Below are positions 29,417 to 38,630 of a DNA stretch of 64,000 nt, in pieces. The position numbers and the translations under genes are program-made. Under the pieces are notes generated by a model, which was not told the origin of the DNA, did no database searches, and saw only the letters and a list, made by a program, of their open reading frames with translations. The first letter of the stretch is position 1. Each line of letters opens with the position of its first letter. This DNA is from Acetobacter garciniae (lineage in GTDB: Bacteria; Pseudomonadota; Alphaproteobacteria; Acetobacterales; Acetobacteraceae): NCBI RefSeq assembly GCF_017377735.1, contig NZ_JAFVMH010000002.1, positions 62,001-126,000 of the forward strand. Direction: 5' to 3'.

Positions 29417-32185
29417 ATGGCGGTCACCACACCGGACCAGACCCTTTCCTCCCACCCCCGTTCCCTGACACGCCGCCTGGGGGTGGTGTTCGAGCGAAAG
29501 CGGCTGGCCGCCCTGGTCTGGGTGAGCGTTGCATGCTGTCTGGGGCTGCTCGCCACGACCCCGCCCGCCGCCTTCGCGCAGGCGGCGGCCACTGCTGACG
29601 CCCCCGCCCATGCGGATGCCGCGAATGCAGGCAATCCCGACGCGGGCACGGACGGGCAAGGAGGCGCGGCCCCAAGCAGTGCGCCCCCACATGCAGCGCC
29701 GCAAACCGCCCCGCCCGGGGGGCTGACCCAGCAGGACGCGCAGCAACTGCTCGGTGTGCTGAACGACCCCCAGAAACGCGCCGAATTTTCAAAAAACCTC
29801 GCACTGATGGCCAAGGGCCTGCCCGTGGCCCCCGCGCAACCGGGCGGAAAGAGTGCCGCGCCCGCGAAGGCGGCAACCCCGCCCGACAGCGCGGATGCAG
29901 ACACCCCCGTGGTGATCGACAGTTCCGTTCATTCCGCGCTGGACGGGCTGAATGACGGGCTGCGCGGCTATGTGCACAATTTCACCAGCCTGTTCACCGA
30001 CCTGGGCGTCGTGGGCACCTGGCTGAAGACCGAGCTGCGCAACCCCACCACCCGGCAGACCCTGCTCGATGCGTTCAGCCGCGCCATCCTTATCCTGGCC
30101 GTGGCCCTGCTGGCCGAACGCGGGACGAGCATCAGCCTGAAAAAGCCGCTGCTGTCGGTCACGCGTTACGCCATCGCGCGGGAAAACAGGCACCTGGCCC
30201 GGCAGGAACAGGGGGCCGACGCCGATAACGTGGCCGATAGCGCCGCCGCCAATGCCGACACCACCCATGCGCGCGAGACCGATCAGCGGCGTGGCAACGA
30301 AGTGCTGCGCTACCTTATTCGCGTGCCCTATAATGCGCTGCATTTCCTCATAAAACTGCTGCCGGTCGCGGTCTGCCTGCTGCTGGGCTATGTGGGGGCG
30401 GAATTCCTGACCACCACGCCCCAGGCCCGCACCGTTACCCTGACGCTGGTCAATGCCTATGCCATAGCGCGCGTGCTGTACCTGGTGGTGGAAACCACGC
30501 TGGTTCCGCATTCGCCTTCCATCCGCCTGATCCCGGCCCAGGACGCCACGGCACGCCTGCTGACGCATTGGTGGAATATCCTGGTCGCGGCCCCTTCGAT
30601 CGTGATCTGCCTGTCCACGCTGGGTGAGGAATTCGATCTGGCCCAGCGCGGGGTGGACGCCATGCTGCGCGCGGTGGTGCTGATCCAGCACCTGATTATC
30701 GCGGCCTTCATCTGGCGTATGCGCCGGATCGTCGCGCGTGCGCTCCAGCCTTCTGCCGACCGGCAGGCCAAGAGCGCTTTGTGGGCGTTTGTGGGCACGC
30801 TGGCGCATTTGTGGTGGGTGCCGATCATGTTCCTGGACATGGCGCTGTGGTTCGTCTGGGCCGCCCATCTGAAAGGCGGGTACCAGTGGATCCTGCGCGG
30901 CTCGATCATGAGCCTTGTCTGCCTGGCACTGTCCCGCGTGCTGGCACTGCTGGCGTATGGCCTGCAGGACAAGCTGTTCCGGGTCAGCCCGGCCATGCAG
31001 GCCCAGTATCCCGACCTGCAACAGCGTGCCGACTTCTATTACCCCTTCGTGCGCAAGATCATTACCGCCTTCCTGATCTTTGCGACAGCGGTGTGCCTGG
31101 CCCAGAGCTGGGGGGCACCGGCCTTGCGGTTCTTCTTCGTCTCGGCACTGGGTGTGCGGCTGATGGGGGCTGCACTCAGCCTTGTGCTGGGCATGACCGT
31201 CGCGGCAGTCGCGTGGGAGGTAGTGAACCACACGCTGAACAAGCAGATCTCGCGCTATGCCTCCAGCGCGCAGGCCGGGCGGGCGGCGCGCCTGCGCACG
31301 GTGCTGCCGATCATCCGCACCGTGCTGCTGGCGGTCATCATCATTTTCGTCGCCGTCACCACGCTGTCGCAGATCGGCATCAACGTCACCCCGCTGCTGA
31401 CGGGTGCCGGTATTCTAGGCGTTGGCCTGTCGTTCGGTTCGCAAAGCCTGGTCAAGGACGTGATCACCGGCTTTTTCATGCTGGCCGAAGACGCGATCCA
31501 GGTAGGCGACTGGGTAACGGCGGCGGGCATTGCGGGCACGGTGGAACATCTGTCCATCCGCACGCTGCGCGTCCGCGCCATTGATGGTGACCTGCATATC
31601 ATTCCGTTTTCGTCCGTGACCTCCATTGCCAATACGGCGCGCGGGTTCAACCAGATCATCGTCCGCCAGACGCTGGATTTGAGCGAGGATTCGGAAAAAG
31701 TGGTCGAGATCATGAAAAAGACCATCGCCGCCATGCGCAAGGAAGACGATTTCCGCGCCATCATCCTGTCGGACTACACCGATCTGGGCGTGGACAATTC
31801 GGACGGGAACGGGGCGATCATGGTCGGCGCCATTCGCACCGCCCCCATGATGAAATGGAAGGTGCAGCGCGAATTCTACCGCCGGATCGCCCCGCTCATG
31901 GCGGATGCGGGCATAAAGTTCTTCACGCCCACCAGCTACTCCACCTCCCCGCCCGATATTCCCGTGCACCTGGCGCTGGACAGCATGCCGCCCATGGCCA
32001 TGCCACAGGCAGCCAGCCCCCAGGCAGCGGACGCGCAGGCAGCAGGCTCCACGCCGGCCAAGGCCGCCCCCGCCGGCGAGGACCCCGCCAACACTCCGCC
32101 CTCAGCCAATACGCCCACCAACCACGCCCCCACGGGCAACACCGCCACCGGCAATGCACCCTCCGGCGGGAAGCAGGCAGAATAG
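29417..32185 (+). CDS. Large MscS-family mechanosensitive channel
   Basis: Pressure-gated channel or related sensor in the inner membrane, 922 residues with the ATG at 29417 (AAGGA upstream). A signal-like segment at about 33-55 ends in AFAQA and is followed by a long Ala/Pro-rich periplasmic region, then some ten hydrophobic helices. The MscS pore and beta domain are clear in the C-terminal half: INVTPLLTGAGILGVGLSFG, SQSLVKDVITGFFMLAEDAI, QVGDWV, and IRTLRVRAIDGDLHIIPFSS. A ~60-residue Ala/Pro/Asn-rich tail ends the protein. Its stop is 3 bp before the oxygenase gene. Such large MscS paralogues (MscK/YbdG types) are common; the ligand or gating stimulus is unknown. Confidence 0.88.
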   Translation: MAVTTPDQTLSSHPRSLTRRLGVVFERKRLAALVWVSVACCLGLLATTPPAAFAQAAATADAPAHADAANAGNPDAGTDGQGGAAPSSAPPHAAPQTAPPGGLTQQDAQQLLGVLNDPQKRAEFSKNLALMAKGLPVAPAQPGGKSAAPAKAATPPDSADADTPVVIDSSVHSALDGLNDGLRGYVHNFTSLFTDLGVVGTWLKTELRNPTTRQTLLDAFSRAILILAVALLAERGTSISLKKPLLSVTRYAIARENRHLARQEQGADADNVADSAAANADTTHARETDQRRGNEVLRYLIRVPYNALHFLIKLLPVAVCLLLGYVGAEFLTTTPQARTVTLTLVNAYAIARVLYLVVETTLVPHSPSIRLIPAQDATARLLTHWWNILVAAPSIVICLSTLGEEFDLAQRGVDAMLRAVVLIQHLIIAAFIWRMRRIVARALQPSADRQAKSALWAFVGTLAHLWWVPIMFLDMALWFVWAAHLKGGYQWILRGSIMSLVCLALSRVLALLAYGLQDKLFRVSPAMQAQYPDLQQRADFYYPFVRKIITAFLIFATAVCLAQSWGAPALRFFFVSALGVRLMGAALSLVLGMTVAAVAWEVVNHTLNKQISRYASSAQAGRAARLRTVLPIIRTVLLAVIIIFVAVTTLSQIGINVTPLLTGAGILGVGLSFGSQSLVKDVITGFFMLAEDAIQVGDWVTAAGIAGTVEHLSIRTLRVRAIDGDLHIIPFSSVTSIANTARGFNQIIVRQTLDLSEDSEKVVEIMKKTIAAMRKEDDFRAIILSDYTDLGVDNSDGNGAIMVGAIRTAPMMKWKVQREFYRRIAPLMADAGIKFFTPTSYSTSPPDIPVHLALDSMPPMAMPQAASPQAADAQAAGSTPAKAAPAGEDPANTPPSANTPTNHAPTGNTATGNAPSGGKQAE

Positions 32186-32188
32186 CCC

Positions 32189-32968
32189 ATGGCCGCACAG
32201 TCCCACGAACCGCTCATGCCCCCTGCGCCACTGCCGCCCGACGTAGCCACCACCGTGGCGGAGGCGATCGAGACCCCGCTCGGGCAAGGGGGGTTCGCGT
32301 TCGTGCAGGCCGGGACCATGCGCCCGCTGCTCGAACATCTGGGGCTGGAACAGTGGGAAAGCTTTGCCGCAAGCTGGAACGACCTGGGCGAGGATCGCTA
32401 CATGGCCGATGGCGGGCGCTACCGGCGGCGGCGCTACGCCACGTTCTCGCTCAGCGCGCAGGACATGCTGCGCAAGCCCAACCAGCCCCATTACCAGAGC
32501 CGCGACTACAATACCCTCAATGGCGGGGTGGAACGCTGGTTCGAGCCGGTTCTGCCCGCCATTGCGGCGCACCCGGCCCTTCAGGCCATTTTAAGCCTGC
32601 TCTACCACGTGGCCACCGACCTGACCCCGCCCGAACGCCGCCCGCTTTCGTGGCACGGGGAGATGCACCAGTTCCGGATCGAGGCCAGCACGGACATGCG
32701 TGGCCAGCCCACGCCCGAAGGGCTGCACCGCGACGGGGTGGACTGGGTCTGCGTAGCCATGGTGCGGCGCGAAAACGTGGCCTGCGGGGAAACATCCATT
32801 CACGACATGGGGCGCGAACTGGTGGGCAGCTTCACGCTGACAGACCCGCTGGATACGGCCTTTGTGGATGATAACCGCGTCTATCACGGCGTGACACCGG
32901 TGGAACCGGTAGACCCCGCACGCCCCGCCTACCGGGATGTGCTGGTCGTCACCCTACGCCACGAATAG
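32189..32968 (+). CDS. 2-oxoglutarate/Fe(II)-dependent oxygenase (2OG-Fe_Oxy_2 / BsmA-IDO family)
   Basis: 259-residue putative hydroxylase. Iron-ligand motif HRDG (in GLHRDGVDWVCVAMVRR), the facial-triad distal histidine in DDNRVYHGVTPV, and the 2-oxoglutarate-binding arginine in AYRDVLVVTLRH match the family that includes L-isoleucine dioxygenase and BsmA. The segment NVACGETSIHD corresponds to the family's GGEx-type loop. Known relatives hydroxylate free amino acids, but substrate cannot be told from sequence. It begins 3 bp after the MscS gene, so the pair is probably co-translated. Confidence 0.85.
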   Translation: MAAQSHEPLMPPAPLPPDVATTVAEAIETPLGQGGFAFVQAGTMRPLLEHLGLEQWESFAASWNDLGEDRYMADGGRYRRRRYATFSLSAQDMLRKPNQPHYQSRDYNTLNGGVERWFEPVLPAIAAHPALQAILSLLYHVATDLTPPERRPLSWHGEMHQFRIEASTDMRGQPTPEGLHRDGVDWVCVAMVRRENVACGETSIHDMGRELVGSFTLTDPLDTAFVDDNRVYHGVTPVEPVDPARPAYRDVLVVTLRHE

Positions 32969-32990
32969 CGCCGAGCGGACAGCCTGCCCG

Positions 32991-33305
32991 TCAGTATCCG
33001 GCGTAGGAAATGGCGTGCAGCCCAAGGGCTACAAAGCAGAAGACGAACACGATCGCCCCGGCCATCTGCGCGACTTCATGAAGTGCGATCTGGTTGGACG
33101 GGGGCACGGCTGCCGGCGTGGGTGCGGCCGTTGAAGGTGCCGAAAGAACGGAAGAAGCCCCGCCCGTAGCGGGAGCGGCAGCACCGCCCGACGCATCGGC
33201 GGCAGGCGTGCCCTGCGGTGCAAGCGCGGAGACGGCCTCATCCGCCGCGGTACCGGGCAGGGTGGCGGGGCGGGGCACACCATCGGGCGTGGGCTGGTCG
33301 CTCAT
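32991..33305 (-). CDS. Small hypothetical protein with C-terminal membrane segment
   Basis: 104 residues with a Pro/Ala/Ser/Thr-rich N-terminal three quarters and one C-terminal transmembrane helix (VAQMAGAIVFVFCFVALGLH). No family recognised. ATG 33305 (MSDQPTPDG) is chosen over 33332 because GGGAAGGA lies about 8 bases upstream. It is convergent with the oxygenase and divergent from the next gene. A tail-anchored topology is likely. Confidence 0.65.
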   Translation of the reverse strand: MSDQPTPDGVPRPATLPGTAADEAVSALAPQGTPAADASGGAAAPATGGASSVLSAPSTAAPTPAAVPPSNQIALHEVAQMAGAIVFVFCFVALGLHAISYAGY

Positions 33306-33530
33306 GGTCTGGTCCTTCCCCGTTTTTTGCAATGCAGATCAGTCCGGGCGTTTTATCTCACCCTGCCTGTATGTGACTTACGCGGCCACCCCGCGTCAAG
33401 CCTGCGTATTTTCAACATCCCGGTTCCGCCCCGCAATCGCCGCCAAAACGGGGCACGGCGCGGCTGGCACTGGACGCCCGCCCCCATGACAGGCCAAATA
33501 GGGCAGATCCTGAATTTTTACGGAGCCGGC

Positions 33531-34040
33531 ATGACCCGTTTTCCCGCACTTCTGGCCGCGACGGCGCTGGCCGTCTTCCCGGCCTGTCATGCCCTGGCCG
33601 CCCCCGCAACACCCCAGGCACCAGCCGCCGGGCCACAGGCCGGGCAGATTTCGGCGCAATCTGCGGGCCAATCTGGCGGCCAGACTACGGGCCAGACCAA
33701 TGCAGCCCCGGCCGGGACCGCTGCATCCTACCCGCAGGCCCTGTTCAACGGGCAATGGACCGTTCTGGCCATGACCGACCCGATCCGGGTCATGAGCAAC
33801 CGCGCCCTGGGCCCCGCCGCCCGCTTGCTGGTGGCCTTGCCGCAGGATTATGCCAAGATCGTGGGGCAGGCCCGCTTCGCGCTGGCCCGTGTCAACGGCA
33901 CCACGTGGGAGGGGGCACAGGACAACCTGCATGCCAGCTTCTCGCTCGTATCGGAAAACAGCGCGCGGCTGCTGATTACCAGCAAGGACGGCCACAGGAT
34001 GGACCTGCCCCTTTACCGGGTCGAAACCCCCACCCCCTGA
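33531..34040 (+). CDS. Exported hypothetical protein
   Basis: 169 residues with a Sec signal peptide (TRFPALLAATALAVFPACHALA) and a Gln/Gly/Thr-rich linker (about 35-62), then a small globular part with WTVLAMTDPIRVMSN, LVALPQDYAKIVG and a C-terminal RMDLPLYRVETPTP. No family recognised. ATG 33531 is preferred because CGGAG precedes it by 6 bases and a signal peptide follows; the frame is open back to 33327. A palindromic repeat lies just past the stop. Confidence 0.7.
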   Translation: MTRFPALLAATALAVFPACHALAAPATPQAPAAGPQAGQISAQSAGQSGGQTTGQTNAAPAGTAASYPQALFNGQWTVLAMTDPIRVMSNRALGPAARLLVALPQDYAKIVGQARFALARVNGTTWEGAQDNLHASFSLVSENSARLLITSKDGHRMDLPLYRVETPTP

Positions 34041-34060
34041 ACAGGGAACTGAATCGAAAG

Positions 34061-34138
34061 AACGTTTTTGGTGAAGCTTTTTTCAAAAAGCTTCGAAGAC
34101 CGTCACCTTTTTGAAAAAAGGCGACACCCGAAAACATT
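34061..34138 (+). repeat. Dispersed palindromic repeat, copy B
   Basis: Two hairpins, GAAGCTTTTTTCAAAAAGCTTC at 34073-34094 and CACCTTTTTGAAAAAAGG at 34104-34121, within outer arms GTTTTTGGTG and CACCCGAAAAC. It lies between the convergent gene ending at 34040 and the minus-strand gene ending at 34217. Confidence 0.85.
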
Positions 34139-34216
34139 TATCTTTCTTATCAGATAATTGTCTCGAAACCGCATCCGATGCGGCCCGGCTAAAGACCGGC
34201 CCGCCACGGATCGCCC

Positions 34217-35116
34217 TTAGCTGGCTGAAGCGGGGGTCCAGCCTTCAAGGAATTCGCGCAAGGCCGGATCTGGCTTGCCGATCCTGACTTCGAGCGTGAC
34301 ATACAGATTACCCGCCGGTTTGGACCCGTGGGCCTGCACCCCCTTGCCCCGCAGGCGCAGCACCGTGCCGCTGTCCGATCCTGCGGGCACGTTCATCCTG
34401 ACCGTGCCGGTGGGGGTGGGCACCATGATCGGCCCGCCCAGGGCTGCGGTCTTCAGATCGACCGGCAGGGTTTCACGCAGGTCCGCGCCGTCGCGCGTGT
34501 AGGTCGGATCCGCCAGCACGGTCACGGTAATCAGCGCATCGCCATCGGGGCCGCCTTGCGAACCCGGCCCGCCCTTGCCGCGCAGGCGCAATGTCTGCCC
34601 GTTCTCGATCCCCGGCGGAATGCGCACGTCCAGCGTGCTGCCATCGGGCAGGGTAATGCGCGATGTCGCGCCGTTGACCGAGTCCAGAAAACTGACCTTG
34701 AGCGAATAGCTGGCATCCGCCCCCTTGCGCGGCCCCGCACGCCGGGCACGGGCCCCGCCGCCGAACATGCCGCCGAACAGCCCGCTCAGGTCTTCTTCGG
34801 TAAAGCCGCCCATGCCGCCGCCGGGGGGGAACCCGCCGCCGCCTTCAAAGCCGCCGCCGAACCCGCCATAGCCCGGGGGTGCGCGTTCCTGGCCCGAAGC
34901 ATCGATCTCGCCCCGGTCGAAACGGGCCCGCTTTTCCGTATCGGACAGCAGGTCATTGGCCTGGTTGAGTGCCTTGAACTCTTCCTCGGCCTTCTTGTCG
35001 CCGGGGTTGAGATCGGGGTGGAATTTCTTGGCCAGCTTGCGGTACGCCTTGCGGATGTCATCCTGGCTGGCGGTTTTGGCAATACCAAGCACGTCATAGG
35101 GGTCACGTACGCTCAC
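34217..35116 (-). CDS. DnaJ/CbpA-like J-domain co-chaperone
   Basis: 299-residue curved-DNA-binding-protein-like DnaJ that stimulates DnaK. J domain with the HPD triad at residues 33-35 (KLAKKFHPDLNPGD), a Gly/Phe-rich linker (GGFGGGFEGGGGFPPGGG region), no zinc-finger domain, and two C-terminal beta domains (VRIPPGIENGQTLRLRGKG, VPAGSDSGTVLRLRGKG). A GTG start at 35116 is chosen because GGAGG lies 6 bases upstream and the family starts with RDPYDVLGI; the ATG at 35167 would add 17 residues without support. Divergent from ubiK. Confidence 0.9.
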   Translation of the reverse strand: MSVRDPYDVLGIAKTASQDDIRKAYRKLAKKFHPDLNPGDKKAEEEFKALNQANDLLSDTEKRARFDRGEIDASGQERAPPGYGGFGGGFEGGGGFPPGGGMGGFTEEDLSGLFGGMFGGGARARRAGPRKGADASYSLKVSFLDSVNGATSRITLPDGSTLDVRIPPGIENGQTLRLRGKGGPGSQGGPDGDALITVTVLADPTYTRDGADLRETLPVDLKTAALGGPIMVPTPTGTVRMNVPAGSDSGTVLRLRGKGVQAHGSKPAGNLYVTLEVRIGKPDPALREFLEGWTPASAS

Positions 35117-35475
35117 GCCGCACCTCCGCCGACACTGTCGTTCATAAAACCGGTTTCTCCATTCCATGCCATGTGGGGCGCGCCGTTCTTTTGCAGACTG
35201 CCGCCATCATCGCTTTTTTTTCAATGATTTGATATAATAATGGGAATGCGCGCCCACACGGTCAATGGATCATGCGCGAAACCGGCCATCAAAAAACCTC
35301 GTATCACCATCGCAGGGCGGAGGTTGCGGCGCACGGCATGCGCAAAAGATGCAAACAAGGGCATGGTATCGGCGCGCACTTCCCTTTATTCTCGGCCTGC
35401 CCGACTATGGGGCAGGCGCGGGAGCGGGAACACAAGGCCCATCCCACGTAACGGATTCAATGGAGAGACCCGGCC
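35117..35475. promoter_or_regulatory. Divergent region between the J-protein gene and ubiK
   Basis: 359 bp without a convincing gene. Near 35210-35245 is an A/T-rich patch (TTTTTTTTCAATGATTTGATATAATAATGGG) suited to a promoter of the J-protein. A hairpin with arms GCCTGCCC at 35395-35402 and GGGCAGGC at 35410-35417 lies before ubiK. Confidence 0.45.
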
Positions 35476-35760
35476 ATGGCTGACAGACCCCGCTTTTTCG
35501 ATGACCTCGCCGGTGTGGCCGGGGGCGCTGTTTCCGCCCTGACCGGCCTGCGCGAAGAAATCCATGCCATCGTGCGCAGCCGGGTGGATGAGGTGCTGAC
35601 CAACCTGCAGGTGGTGCGGCGTGAGGAATTCGAGGTCATGCGCGAGCTCGCGGCCCGTGCGCGCATCGGGCAGGAGGAAGCCGACCGCCGTATCCAGGCC
35701 CTTGAAGAGCGCGTACATGCGCTGGAGCACAAGACCGGCCAGCACCATCAGCATGGCTGA
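35476..35760 (+). CDS. ubiK: UbiK-family ubiquinone biosynthesis accessory factor (BMFP domain)
   Basis: 94-residue membrane-fusogenic/coiled-coil protein of the YqiC/UbiK family, an accessory of the aerobic ubiquinone metabolon. Visible: RFFDDLAGVAGGAVSALTGLREEIHAIVRSRVDEVL, REEFEVMRELAARARIGQEEADRRI, then the C-terminal coiled coil ALEERVHALE. GGAGAGACC precedes the start. Together with the COQ9-family gene 1.6 kb downstream it suggests a small ubiquinone-related neighbourhood, though the genes between them are unrelated. Confidence 0.82.
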   Translation: MADRPRFFDDLAGVAGGAVSALTGLREEIHAIVRSRVDEVLTNLQVVRREEFEVMRELAARARIGQEEADRRIQALEERVHALEHKTGQHHQHG

Positions 35761-35936
35761 AAGCGGGGCCGCCCGCCAGGACTTGGGACAACACGCCCTG
35801 AACGCCCGCCCCGGCACCGCCCGGGGTCAGGCGCGGCAGGGCCGGTCCGCCGCCCTGGGGGGCCTGCACCGCCACACACGCATCGGGCCTATAGCCCCCG
35901 ACCTATCCTGTTCCACCGCAGGCACGGAGTACCGCC

Positions 35937-36437
35937 ATGCCAGCCTTGACGACTGATACCACGCCCCCCGCCAGCAACCCGCTTGATCTTATGGAACAGG
36001 TGATCGGCGGCATGGGGTGGACCTTCGACCGTTGCACCCCCACCGAAATGGCGGCCGAGGCCCCGGCCCGCTGGTGCGATTACGGGCTGTTCTTTTCATG
36101 GTCGGCCGAACTGGGCACCATCCTGTTCACCTGCGCGTTCGATCTGCGGGCCGACATGGCGCGACGCGGCGCGTTGTATGAACTGATCGGCCTGGCCAAC
36201 GAACAGATGTGGGTCGGCCATTTCAGCCTCGATACCGAAGACGGCGTGCTGCTTTTCCGTCATGCGCTGCTGTTGCGGGGCACGGAACTGGCCGCCGATA
36301 TTTTTGAAGACATGATCGATATCGCGCTGAACGAATGTGAACGATTTTATCCGGCCTTCCGTTTTTTTCTGATGGAAGGGCTCAACACGGCCGACGCCAT
36401 GGCCATGGCCCTGCTGGACTGCCAGGGAGAAGCCTGA
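35937..36437 (+). CDS. YbjN-domain protein
   Basis: 166-residue small protein of the YbjN (type III secretion chaperone-like) fold: N-terminal DLMEQVIGGMGWTFDR, strand YGLFFSWSAELGTILFTC, the ELIGLANEQMWVGHFSLDTEDGVLLFRHALLLRG region and a C-terminal AMALLDCQGEA. Biochemical role unknown; E. coli YbjN affects motility and stress. The stop is immediately followed by the proC ATG, so the two are coupled, a pairing common in alphaproteobacteria. Confidence 0.85.
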   Translation: MPALTTDTTPPASNPLDLMEQVIGGMGWTFDRCTPTEMAAEAPARWCDYGLFFSWSAELGTILFTCAFDLRADMARRGALYELIGLANEQMWVGHFSLDTEDGVLLFRHALLLRGTELAADIFEDMIDIALNECERFYPAFRFFLMEGLNTADAMAMALLDCQGEA

Positions 36438-37307
36438 ATGACGAGCACACACACCGCAACCGCCACCCGCGAACCCGCCGCACCCGCCGGCACGCATGCG
36501 GCGGCCCCCCTCCTGCCATCCATCCTGCTGGTGGGGTCGGGCAAGATGGGCGGGGCCATGCTGGAAGGCTGGCTGGCCCAGGGGCTGGCCCCTTCGGTCA
36601 TCGTGGACCGCCACCGTGACAGCCTGCCCGCGCCGCACCGCATCGTGCGCGCCATCGCGGACATACCGGCCGATTTCACACCCGACGTGATCGTGCTGGC
36701 GGTCAAGCCCCAGAAGGCCGATCCCGCCCTGCAAGATTTGGCCAAACGCTTTCCCGCAGCCACCCTGCTTTCGGTCATGGCGGGGCGGTCCATTGCCAGC
36801 CTCAAGGCCGTGTATGGCGGCGAAAAGGGGCTTGTGGTCGTGCGCGCCATGCCCAACACGCCCTGCCTGCTGGGTGCGGGCATGAGCGGGCTGTACGCCC
36901 CGCCCGAGGCCACGCCCGAACAGAAACGCCATTGCGAAAGCCTGCTGCGCGCCGTGGGTGAGACGGTCTGGGTAGATGCCGAAGGGCTGATCGATTCCGT
37001 TACCGGCGTTTCGGGCAGCGGGCCGGCTTATGTGTTCCTGCTGGCCGAACTGCTGACCAAGGCCGGGGTGGAACAGGGCCTGCCCGAGGAAACCGCCCGC
37101 ATCCTGGCGCGTGAGACCATTTATGGCGCGGGCCGCATGCTGCACACACTGCCGACAGATGCCGCCGAACTGCGCCGCAACGTGACAAGCCCGGGTGGGA
37201 CGACGGCTGCGGCTCTTGCCGTTCTCATGGCCGATGACGCGTGGCCCGCCGCCACATCCGCCGCCGTTGCCGCGGCCGTGACGCGGGCCAAGGAACTGTC
37301 GGGCTAG
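36438..37307 (+). CDS. proC: ProC, pyrroline-5-carboxylate reductase
   Basis: Last step of proline synthesis, reducing P5C with NAD(P)H. 289 residues including an N-terminal 28-residue Ala/Thr-rich extension before the Rossmann motif LLVGSGKMGGAMLEGWL. Other signatures: VILAVKPQK, RAMPNTPCLLGAGMSGLY and the C-terminal VTSPGGTTAAALAVL. Start codon directly abuts the ybjN-like stop (TGAATG). Confidence 0.95.
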   Translation: MTSTHTATATREPAAPAGTHAAAPLLPSILLVGSGKMGGAMLEGWLAQGLAPSVIVDRHRDSLPAPHRIVRAIADIPADFTPDVIVLAVKPQKADPALQDLAKRFPAATLLSVMAGRSIASLKAVYGGEKGLVVVRAMPNTPCLLGAGMSGLYAPPEATPEQKRHCESLLRAVGETVWVDAEGLIDSVTGVSGSGPAYVFLLAELLTKAGVEQGLPEETARILARETIYGAGRMLHTLPTDAAELRRNVTSPGGTTAAALAVLMADDAWPAATSAAVAAAVTRAKELSG

Positions 37308-37364
37308 CCATGGTGTTCCACCCCCGTTTTGTGCCGCTTTCTCGTGCTGACAGGTTTGCCCGTT

Positions 37365-37979
37365 ATGGATCATGAAGACTTCGACACCGCCCTGATCGCC
37401 GCCGCCATGGCTTTGGCGGGGGAAAAGGGCTGGGCCAATGTTTCGGTGCTGGATGCGGCACGGGCGGCGGACCTGCCGCTGGCGCAGGCCCGGCAGCGCT
37501 TTCCCTTCCGCGTATCCGTGTTGCTGGGGCTGGGCCGCATGGCCGACGATGCCGCCCTGTCGGACGACATGATCTGCGGCAGCGCGCGCGAACGCCTGTT
37601 CGACCTGCTGATGCGCAGGCTTGACGTGTTCCAGCAGTATCGCAGCGGCGTGCGCTCCGTGCTGCGGGCCCTGCCGCTGGACCCGCCCATGGCCCTGCTG
37701 CTGGGCGGGGCGACGCTGGAGAGCATGCGCTGGATGGCGGATGCAGCGGGTATTGGCACGCCCGGCCTTGGGGGGCTGGCGCGCGTGAACATGGTCGTAG
37801 CCATATGGGCCCATACCCTGCGTGCGTGGGACAAGGATGAAAGCCCCGATATGGGCACCACCATGGCCGCCCTGGAACAGGGGCTGGACAAGGCGACCCG
37901 CTTCGGCCTGTTCCCGACCACCGGCACCGCGACCGGAACCATCGAAGACACCGGCCTGCCCGATCTGCCCCAGGACTGA
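37365..37979 (+). CDS. COQ9-family protein (TetR-like fold)
   Basis: 204-residue protein matching the alphaproteobacterial COQ9 family: N-terminal helix-turn-helix-like region (AMALAGEKGWANVSVLDAARAADLPLAQARQRFP) and the COQ9 part SARERLFDLLMRRLDVFQQYRSGVRSVLRALPLDP, MRWMADAAGIGT, and WAHTLRAWDKDESPDMGTTMAALEQGLDKATRF. COQ9 in eukaryotes binds lipids and supports COQ7 in ubiquinone synthesis; in bacteria the role is unproven, and a TetR-type regulator is possible. ATG 37365 is preferred to 37329 because homologues start near MDHEDFD. Confidence 0.72.
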   Translation: MDHEDFDTALIAAAMALAGEKGWANVSVLDAARAADLPLAQARQRFPFRVSVLLGLGRMADDAALSDDMICGSARERLFDLLMRRLDVFQQYRSGVRSVLRALPLDPPMALLLGGATLESMRWMADAAGIGTPGLGGLARVNMVVAIWAHTLRAWDKDESPDMGTTMAALEQGLDKATRFGLFPTTGTATGTIEDTGLPDLPQD

Positions 37980-38188
37980 ATACCACGCTGGCGCAGCATG
38001 TGCGGGACGCTGGAAGCTGAACCGGTGCTAACAAGGCCGGGCCGTGGTCGCCCGTGGAACCGCGTAGCAGAGCAGGCATAAGGACAGGCTGCGGGACGGC
38101 AGTTGGGCGAGCGGAATTTATACGCCACCCGGCCTTTACGAAGGCGGGGTGTTCGGCATAAAAGGATGCGGCTGACAGGTCGGTCTTT

Positions 38189-38263
38189 TGGGGCGTAGCC
38201 AAGCGGTAAGGCAGCGGATTTTGATTCCGCCATGCGGAGGTTCGAATCCTCCCGCCCCAGCCA
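38189..38263 (+). tRNA. tRNA-Gln (anticodon TTG)
   Basis: Cloverleaf with acceptor TGGGGCG/CGCCCCA, D-loop AGCCAAGCGGTAAGGC, anticodon stem GCGGA/TCCGC with loop TTTTGAT (anticodon TTG), T-arm GGAGGTTCGAATCCTCC, discriminator G and an encoded CCA. Confidence 0.96.
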
Positions 38264-38630
38264 CGGACCCTGTTGCGTAATTCCTGTTGCAAGCCGTTGC
38301 GTATCTGGTGCCGTGGGTGTCGAGTGCCCTTGCAAACACGCCCCGATGCATGCCTATCGCGCATGAACGGGTTAAGTCGAACATGCAGCCCGGGCAGACA
38401 ACCGTCGTGCCAGCCCCCATGGTTGCCCCAGGGGGAGCAGCCCCGGCGGCAACCCCGAACGGGGCGCTCCGTTTCATAAATCCGTGTACGCCTGCGCGCG
38501 CAAACGCACCCATGCAGGCCAGGCGGCCCGATACATGCGGGCATGGCCGCGTTGGTCGCATGGCCCGTGCGCTGGCCGCGCGAAGGCAGCACTTCTTTTT
38601 CTGCGCCATCGTGCTTTATGCTCGCCCATC
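38264..38630. other. Region between tRNA-Gln and the MFS gene
   Basis: 367 bp with no supported gene. An ORF at 38287-38802 overlaps the next gene in another frame and resembles nothing. No promoter or terminator could be assigned. Confidence 0.4.
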
